Source of the DNA: an uncultured Bacteroidales bacterium
Lineage (GTDB): Bacteria > Bacteroidota > Bacteroidia > Bacteroidales > Bacteroidaceae
Assembly: GCA_902771725.1 (NCBI GenBank)
Contig: CACXXT010000020.1
Span: 1 to 64,000, forward strand
DNA: 64,000 bases
Direction: 5' to 3'
Below the pieces are notes generated by a model. That model was not told the origin of the DNA, ran no database searches, and worked only from the letters and a program-made list of their open reading frames with translations. Below, piece by piece: positions 58,982-64,000 of the stretch (positions are counted from its first letter, which is position 1; each line of letters begins with the position of its first letter). The translations under genes and the position numbers were made by a program.

Positions 58982-61900
58982 GACGGATGACTTTAGCACT
59001 TCTTTTGTTGTTGAGTGTTGTGGCAAAAGGGCAACATGTGTCTCTTTCCCAAGCCCTTGCATACCTCAACGAGCAGCAGGAGGAATGGACTATTACTTTC
59101 GTGGCTGATGAGCTGGAAGGATTAATGGCAGCAGAGGCAATAGAACAACAGACAGGACAAGCCGTCCCCGAGGCGGTGGAACGGCTGACAAAGGACTTGC
59201 CGGTGAAGGTGAAAGTGAAGAAGGCGCTGCGACAAATCTACGTGCAGCGCAAGCAGGACAAGGAATCTATGACAATCCAGGGGAAAGTGGTGGACAGCAT
59301 GACGCGCAACGACCTTCCCGGCGCCGTCGTCACGCTGATGACCAAGGACAGCACCGTCCTCGCCACGGAGGAGGCCAAGTCCTTCTGGATGAACATGGAC
59401 CAGAGCGGGTACACGTCCAACTTCTACTTCGAGGTACCACACCGTTCAGAGTCGTATATCCTCAAAGCCACCTTCGAGGGGCATGACACTACATTCGTCG
59501 ATTTCACCCTCTCCGATGTAGGCCGACGTGAGTTCCTGCGCCAACTGTCGCCAATCCTGATGCCCAAGACTATTCGTCATTCCATGCGCGAAGTGACTGT
59601 TACCGCCTCTAAGGTGATGTTCTACTACCGCGGAGACACGGTGGTCTATAACGCCGACGCCTTCCAGTTAGCAGAAGGCTCAATGCTCGACGCTCTGGTC
59701 AGCCAGCTGCCGGGCGTAGAGCTGAAGGACGGAGGTGTCATCACCGTGAACGGCAAACAAGTGGAGGCCCTGCTTCTGAATGGCAAGGACTTCTTCCGTG
59801 GCAACAACCGCGTCATGCTCGACAATCTGCCCGCCTATATTGTGAAGCAGGTGGAAGTATATGACCAATACGGCGACAAGAGCGAGTTCCTCGGACAAAA
59901 ACTGGAGAACGACAAGCGCTACGTGATGGACGTGCGATTAAAGAAAGAATATAGTATTGGATGGCTGGTAAATGTGGAAGGAGGAGCAGGGCCAACCATA
60001 GGATATAATGACGAGACAAATGATAATGCCCGTTACCTTGGCCGTCTCTTTGCCATGCGTTTCACCGACCATTCACGCGTGGCGGCCTACTCCAACGCCA
60101 ACAACCTGAACGATGGTGAAAAGCCAGGCGAGAGCGGCGGCTTCGATATGAGCGTAAGCCCTGGACAGCTGACGCGGCAGCAGGGAGGTGTCGATTACTT
60201 CACAGAGGACCGCGACAAGAAGTGGAAGGTGGAGGGTAACGTCCGCGTCGAACACACGACGAATGATGTAACTACCGTCTCAGAGCGCATGAACTACCTG
60301 CCTGGCGGCGACACTCGTGAGCACAGCCGTTCTGCAGCAGAGGACAAGTCTCTAAGCGTCAACACGTGGAACCAGTTCCAGTACAACTTCCCGAAGGTGC
60401 AACTTCGCATCAAGCCCAGCTTCGACTATCAGCGATGGGACAACCGTTCACGCTATCAGTCCTCGGCTTGGAACGCCAACGACTCCCTTATCAATACCAA
60501 CCTACAGCAAGGTTCGCGGAGTGGCTATTCCCTGCATCCAAATCTTTCGACATTCGCAGCCATCAAGTTGGAGGGAAGTAGCGACTACTTCGAGTTCGAG
60601 ACAGATGCCTGCTACGACGTGAAGGCCAACGACCGCTTCAATCGCCAGCGCGTCACAGGTGCCTCAGCCCTCTACACCGACCAGTACTTCAAGGACCACC
60701 CCGACCGATATGGAAAGTTGTGGCTGCAAGGCATGTACCACTGGACCATTCGCCGCGGCCTGTCCTTGGAAACAGCCCTCAGCTACGAATACCGCAATAC
60801 ACAACGAGAGTCCTCGCTCTTCCTTTTAGACAGAATGTATCGCGAAGACACATTAGATGTGGGCGTGCTGCCTTCCGTTGCTGAATATGAGCAAACGATG
60901 GACATGGGAAATAGCTACAATAGCCAAATGACCGAGCATTACTACACGCTGTTTCCGACAATATGGTGGTTCCCTAAGATGAAGAATGGTAGTTGGTCTA
61001 TCAGCCAGCGGCTGCCCATACACCTGCTCAACCGCACGTTACACTATCAGCGCGGACAGCTAGATACACTCTTCACGCACCGCACCGTCCTCTTCGATAC
61101 GGATTACAGCTATGCCGAAGGACGCTGGAATAATGGGAACCAGCTCTTTATCGCTTATCGTCTGAAGGCAGATGCCCCATCAATGATGAACTACGTCAAT
61201 ATTCATGATGCCACAGATCCGCTGAACATCACAGAGGGTAATTCCGACCTGCGAAATACCTACCGCCACAGCCTGCAAGTGCATCATCGGAAACGTTATA
61301 AGAAGAATAAGATGATGCTGAACGGTGGTATCGACTTCGTCCTCACGCAGAATGCCATTGCCATGAGCCAACTCTATAACCCTGAGACGGGTGTCCGCAC
61401 TTACCGCCCCTATAGTGTCAATGGCAATTGGGAAATCAGTGGAGGATATGGCGTCGGAAATCTCCCGCTCGATAAGAAAGGAAGACTCCGTCTCTACGCT
61501 GTTCCACAGATTGGCTACCGCCACAGCGTGGATCTCACTGGTACCACGCAGTTGGAGCGCAGCACCGTCACCACCACTAGCCTCATTCCGATGTTCATCG
61601 TCAAATACAGCCTTGGTGACCTCGGTAACCTAACCCTTGACTGCGAACCCCAATGGCAGTGGCTCCACAGCCCACGTCCCGACTTTACGGACTTCTGCGT
61701 GGCCGACTACAAGACTAAGCTCTCTGCCTTGTTGAACCTACCGTGGAAGCTCCAATTCTCGACCGACCTGACCTTCACCGCCCGCCGAGGTTATGCTGAT
61801 GCCTCGATGAACACCAATGATTGGATGTGGAAAGCCCGACTCGCACGTCCCTTCTTCAAGGGTAATCTCGTTCTGATGCTAGACGGTTTCGACATCCTCG

Positions 61901-62046
61901 GGCGGTTACGCAGCACCACAAACGTCCTCAATGCTCAAGGCCGCATAGAGACTTGGACGAACGTGCCGCCTCGCTACATTCTCTTCCACGCTGTCTGGCG
62001 CTTTAACCGCCAGCCGATGAGGAAGAGCGAACGAAAGAAACAATAA
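58978..62046 (+). CDS. STN-domain outer-membrane beta-barrel protein (module 2)
   Basis: A 1022-residue outer-membrane protein, signal peptide MRRMTLALLLLLSVVAKG. STN domain about 20-92 (WTITFVADELEGLMAAEAIE, LPVKVKVKKALRQIYVQ), regulatory-like domain, plug with GDTVVYNADAFQLAEGSMLDALVSQLPG, and a barrel ending HAVWRFNRQPM. It is a full-length paralogue of the module-1 barrel at 50760 without palindromic inserts, so it shows which parts of that protein are extra. It likely binds or imports a substrate and passes a signal to the anti-sigma factor. Confidence 0.88.
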   Translation: MRRMTLALLLLLSVVAKGQHVSLSQALAYLNEQQEEWTITFVADELEGLMAAEAIEQQTGQAVPEAVERLTKDLPVKVKVKKALRQIYVQRKQDKESMTIQGKVVDSMTRNDLPGAVVTLMTKDSTVLATEEAKSFWMNMDQSGYTSNFYFEVPHRSESYILKATFEGHDTTFVDFTLSDVGRREFLRQLSPILMPKTIRHSMREVTVTASKVMFYYRGDTVVYNADAFQLAEGSMLDALVSQLPGVELKDGGVITVNGKQVEALLLNGKDFFRGNNRVMLDNLPAYIVKQVEVYDQYGDKSEFLGQKLENDKRYVMDVRLKKEYSIGWLVNVEGGAGPTIGYNDETNDNARYLGRLFAMRFTDHSRVAAYSNANNLNDGEKPGESGGFDMSVSPGQLTRQQGGVDYFTEDRDKKWKVEGNVRVEHTTNDVTTVSERMNYLPGGDTREHSRSAAEDKSLSVNTWNQFQYNFPKVQLRIKPSFDYQRWDNRSRYQSSAWNANDSLINTNLQQGSRSGYSLHPNLSTFAAIKLEGSSDYFEFETDACYDVKANDRFNRQRVTGASALYTDQYFKDHPDRYGKLWLQGMYHWTIRRGLSLETALSYEYRNTQRESSLFLLDRMYREDTLDVGVLPSVAEYEQTMDMGNSYNSQMTEHYYTLFPTIWWFPKMKNGSWSISQRLPIHLLNRTLHYQRGQLDTLFTHRTVLFDTDYSYAEGRWNNGNQLFIAYRLKADAPSMMNYVNIHDATDPLNITEGNSDLRNTYRHSLQVHHRKRYKKNKMMLNGGIDFVLTQNAIAMSQLYNPETGVRTYRPYSVNGNWEISGGYGVGNLPLDKKGRLRLYAVPQIGYRHSVDLTGTTQLERSTVTTTSLIPMFIVKYSLGDLGNLTLDCEPQWQWLHSPRPDFTDFCVADYKTKLSALLNLPWKLQFSTDLTFTARRGYADASMNTNDWMWKARLARPFFKGNLVLMLDGFDILGRLRSTTNVLNAQGRIETWTNVPPRYILFHAVWRFNRQPMRKSERKKQ

Positions 62047-62077
62047 AGCAGTTAGTAAATGAAAGTCCTATAGGCAT

Positions 62078-62111
62078 TAGCCCCGCTACGTCGTGATGAC
62101 GCAGCGGGCTA
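62078..62111 (+). terminator. Terminator-like hairpin after module 2
   Basis: TAGCCCCGCTACGTC pairs with GACGCAGCGGGCTA with one bulge and one mismatch; only a short T-rich run follows. The flanks resemble those of the module-1 terminator. Confidence 0.65.
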
Positions 62112-62146
62112 TTCTTGTGTTGAAGAGGGGCCAATGGCAACATTGG

Positions 62147-62231
62147 TATTCCTCTCGATTTTGTCAAAAACAGCCCATTATTCCTCTCGGTTTTATCATA
62201 AAAGCACCATTTATTCCTCTCGATTTTATCA
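62147..62231. repeat. Three direct repeats of a 20-bp word, 32-33 bp apart
   Basis: TATTCCTCTCGATTTTRTCA occurs at 62147-62166, 62179-62198 and 62212-62231, with a similar spacer (AAAACAGCCCAT / TAAAAGCACCATT). The last copy ends 17 bases before the -33 box of the AAA/DUF4143 gene. Confidence 0.9.
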
Positions 62232-62248
62232 AATAATTGCAAAAAAGC

Positions 62249-62279
62249 TTGGTCGTTCATCAAAAATAGCGTACCTTTG
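62249..62279 (+). promoter_or_regulatory. Promoter of the AAA/DUF4143 gene
   Basis: TTG at 62249-62251 and TACCTTTG at 62272-62279, spacer 20 bases; leader about 40 bases to the ATG at 62326. Confidence 0.68.
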
Positions 62280-62325
62280 CAGTCGAAAAAGGCAATGATA
62301 ATCATTATCATAACTAAAGACGCGT

Positions 62326-63693
62326 ATGTACATAGAAAGGTTTATTGATGCACTACTCATGGAGTGGAAGAACAGCAGCAGCCTGAAACCACTGTTGCTG
62401 CGAGGTGCGCGACAGGTCGGTAAGTCATGGGCCGTCAAGCATCTCGGAGAATCGTTCACCTACTATCTTGAGGTCAACTTTGAGAAGCGCCCGGATATCA
62501 AGGATGTGTTCGAGCGGGTACATGAAGTGCACGATCTGGCAAACAACTTGAGCTTGTTATACAATGTGCCGGTGGTGGCTGGCCAGACCCTGCTGTTCCT
62601 CGATGAAGTCCAGGACTGCCCCGCTGCCATCAAGAGTCTGTGGGCGTTTAAGGAAGACTTCCCAGAGCTGCATGTGGTGGCAGCAGGGTCGTTGTTGGAA
62701 TTTGCCTTGCAGGACTTGCCCTCCTTCGGCGTGGGGCGGATACGCTCGTTATTTGTCTATCCCTTCTCCTTCGACGAATTCCTCGTGGCCGAGGGCAAGT
62801 CGTCTTGGGTGGAAGCCAAGCAGCAAGCCGACAACGAGAGACCTTTGCTCACGCCTTTACACAACGGCCTCGTCCAGCACTATCGCACCTTCCTGATGGT
62901 GGGTGGAATGCCTGCCAGTGTGGCGGCCTGGGTGACGACACACGACTATCGCAATTGTCAGACGGAACTCGATGATATACAGCTGACCTATTACGACGAC
63001 TTCAAGAAGTATGCCAAGAAGGTCGACCCCACGTTGCTCAGAAACACTTTGCAAAGCGTCATCCTACAAATAGGCAGCAAATTCACTTACAGCAAGGTCG
63101 ATGGCTCTTACCGCGCAGAAGAGGTAAAGAAAGCCCTGAAGCTGTTGTCTGATGCAGGCATCGTCAAACGTGTCAGTCATACTGCGGCTAATGGCCTGCC
63201 GCTGGGGGCAGAAGTCAACGAGAAGTTCCGAAAATACATTTATCTCGACAGTGCTCTGCTGCTGCGCATACTTGATATGGATTTAGGTGGCGCACGCCAG
63301 CTGACAGATTTGATTGTGGCTGGCACAGCCGAGGACTTGGTGAACAAAGGTGGGCTGGCTGAAATGGTGCTGGGTTGGGAACTCATTAAATACAACAACC
63401 CACGTTCGCAGCACGACCTCTATTATTGGGAGAATACAGCCGACGGCACCCGTTCGGAGGTTGATTACATCATCGCCCGTGATATGAAGGTGCTGCCCAT
63501 AGAGTGCAAATCTGGCACGAGCGGCAAGATGAAGAGTCTGCACCTGTTCATGCGCAGCAAGCATCTGACAGACGCCATCCGCTGTTCGTTAGAGAACTTT
63601 GCCCTGTTAGAGGGCTGTGATAAAACATCCGACGGTGCCGTCCGCCGCATTCAGATCCTACCGCTCTTCGCCATCTCGAATCTGTATCAATAA
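62326..63693 (+). CDS. AAA ATPase with DUF4143 domain
   Basis: A 455-residue cytoplasmic protein: an AAA_14 ATPase with Walker A GARQVGKS at 27-34 and Walker B TLLFLDEVQDCP at about 87-98, then a winged-helix middle part and the C-terminal DUF4143 domain, which has a PD-(D/E)XK-like core (SEVDYIIARDMKVLPIECKSG). Bacteroidales carry many such genes; their role is unresolved, with links to toxin-antitoxin-like or mobile behaviour suggested. Three direct repeats upstream may be its operator. Confidence 0.85.
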   Translation: MYIERFIDALLMEWKNSSSLKPLLLRGARQVGKSWAVKHLGESFTYYLEVNFEKRPDIKDVFERVHEVHDLANNLSLLYNVPVVAGQTLLFLDEVQDCPAAIKSLWAFKEDFPELHVVAAGSLLEFALQDLPSFGVGRIRSLFVYPFSFDEFLVAEGKSSWVEAKQQADNERPLLTPLHNGLVQHYRTFLMVGGMPASVAAWVTTHDYRNCQTELDDIQLTYYDDFKKYAKKVDPTLLRNTLQSVILQIGSKFTYSKVDGSYRAEEVKKALKLLSDAGIVKRVSHTAANGLPLGAEVNEKFRKYIYLDSALLLRILDMDLGGARQLTDLIVAGTAEDLVNKGGLAEMVLGWELIKYNNPRSQHDLYYWENTADGTRSEVDYIIARDMKVLPIECKSGTSGKMKSLHLFMRSKHLTDAIRCSLENFALLEGCDKTSDGAVRRIQILPLFAISNLYQ

Positions 63694-63698
63694 CAAGA

Positions 63699-64000
63699 AT
63701 AAGAATTAAGAAGATCATACTATCCGTTATCCTCGCTTTCATTTCTCTTGAAGGACATACACAGAACACCACGAATGAAGGAGGCTCTGATGATAAGGAG
63801 CGCTCTGTCTTTGGCGCGTGGGTGATGAAGAGCGAGACGGCGCCTGACGGCAGGGTGGCAGAATCTATCTATAACGGCTACACACGTTGCAAGATCTACG
63901 ATGCCGACAGCACTTATTACAGCGTACAGCTGCATGCCGTGGGCGACGAGATGATGATTATTGCCCACGAAATGGGGCGGTATCATCTCAACGACTCGCT
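63699..64000 (+). CDS. Start of an exported lipocalin-like protein (partial), no canonical start codon
   Basis: An open frame runs to the right edge. It begins with a signal-peptide-like stretch (KKIILSVILAFISLEGHT) and continues FGAWVMKSETAPDG, YNGYTRCKIYDADSTYYSVQL and IIAHEMGRYHLND, which resembles small Bacteroidales lipocalin-like proteins (possibly DUF4488). No ATG, GTG or TTG is in frame between the preceding in-frame stop (63621) and this stretch; the likely start position reads ATA AGA ATT AAG AAG. Either a rare start (ATT 63705 or ATA 63699) is used or the start was lost by mutation. The family call is tentative. Confidence 0.5.
   Translation, partial: MRIKKIILSVILAFISLEGHTQNTTNEGGSDDKERSVFGAWVMKSETAPDGRVAESIYNGYTRCKIYDADSTYYSVQLHAVGDEMMIIAHEMGRYHLNDS

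Noticed and set aside
62147..62231. A mini CRISPR array
   Set aside because: The spacers are similar to each other and short (12-13 bp), there are only three repeats, and there are no cas genes. It fits operator repeats better.
62003..62311. A 102-residue minus-strand frame with repeated DKTERN peptides
   Set aside because: It is only the translation of the three direct repeats at 62147-62231 and overlaps the end of the barrel gene.
1..64000. rRNA, tRNA and riboswitches
   Set aside because: None of the conserved cores I know was recognised on either strand; a covariance-model search would be needed to exclude them.

Overview
The window reads as a chromosome segment of a gut or oral Bacteroidales bacterium, most likely Prevotellaceae. 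The signs are: many promoters with the Bacteroidota -7 box TAnnTTTG (on the minus strand CAAAnnTA), usually with a TTG-type box about 20 bp upstream; almost no Shine-Dalgarno sequences; ECF sigma / FecR-like anti-sigma / outer-membrane beta-barrel modules; secreted proteins ending in a DLSGR...KVVVK-type tail; and a smalltalk peptide at the left edge. No rRNA or tRNA gene was found by eye.

Layout. 0-0.5 kb: end of an unknown or HU-like protein, a smalltalk peptide and two copies of a hairpin. 0.5-12.6 kb, all minus strand: secreted proteins, namely a C10 cysteine peptidase with BspA-type repeats, a DUF4859-like five-repeat protein, a DUF6055-type zinc metalloprotein with a small tail-bearing partner, and a GH127 beta-L-arabinofuranosidase. 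12.8-17.1 kb, plus strand: DUF4332 protein, phosphopantetheinyl transferase, histidine-type phosphatase, AlbA_2 protein and SIMPL protein. 17.1-25.7 kb: a short AraC regulator divergent from rhaM, then a minus-strand glycan-degrading cluster (GH43, GH95, GH20) with an ABC ATPase. 25.9-34.4 kb: esterase, two membrane proteins, an mtnN-luxS-AgcS group (AI-2 / methyl-cycle recycling plus an alanine/glycine carrier), a small outer-membrane barrel and a CotH-domain protein.

34.9-46.75 kb is an island that is visibly richer in A+T than its flanks. It holds an XRE regulator with an AlbA_2/ATPase protein, a BamHI-like D...ExE nuclease, a complete Wadjet operon (jetA, jetB, jetC, jetD) and a PD-(D/E)XK-DUF2075 helicase. 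Broken genes lie on both sides of the operon: a winged-helix fragment and a cytosine methyltransferase fragment on the left, a NUDIX and an AlbA_2 fragment on the right. The spacing (overlaps of 4, 17 and 17 bp, then gaps of 7 and 30 bp) suggests that nuclease, Wadjet and helicase are transcribed together.

46.97-64 kb: dnaK (minus), a small lipoprotein, then two sigma / anti-sigma / STN-domain outer-membrane protein modules, with a second barrel protein and an internally deleted relative between them, then an AAA/DUF4143 ATPase and the start of a lipocalin-like protein.

The most unusual signal is a family of GC-rich palindromic elements of about 35 bp (single) to 100-130 bp (paired, inverted) sitting inside the coding sequences of the sigma-linked genes without breaking the reading frame. 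The two modules are paralogous and serve as internal controls: one element is shared at the same site in both anti-sigma genes, while another is present in only one of them. The behaviour recalls the Rickettsia palindromic elements. Other notable features are a tandem array of five 11-bp units inside the island's AlbA_2 gene (a candidate frameshift switch) and several intergenic arrays of degenerate 7-8 bp units.
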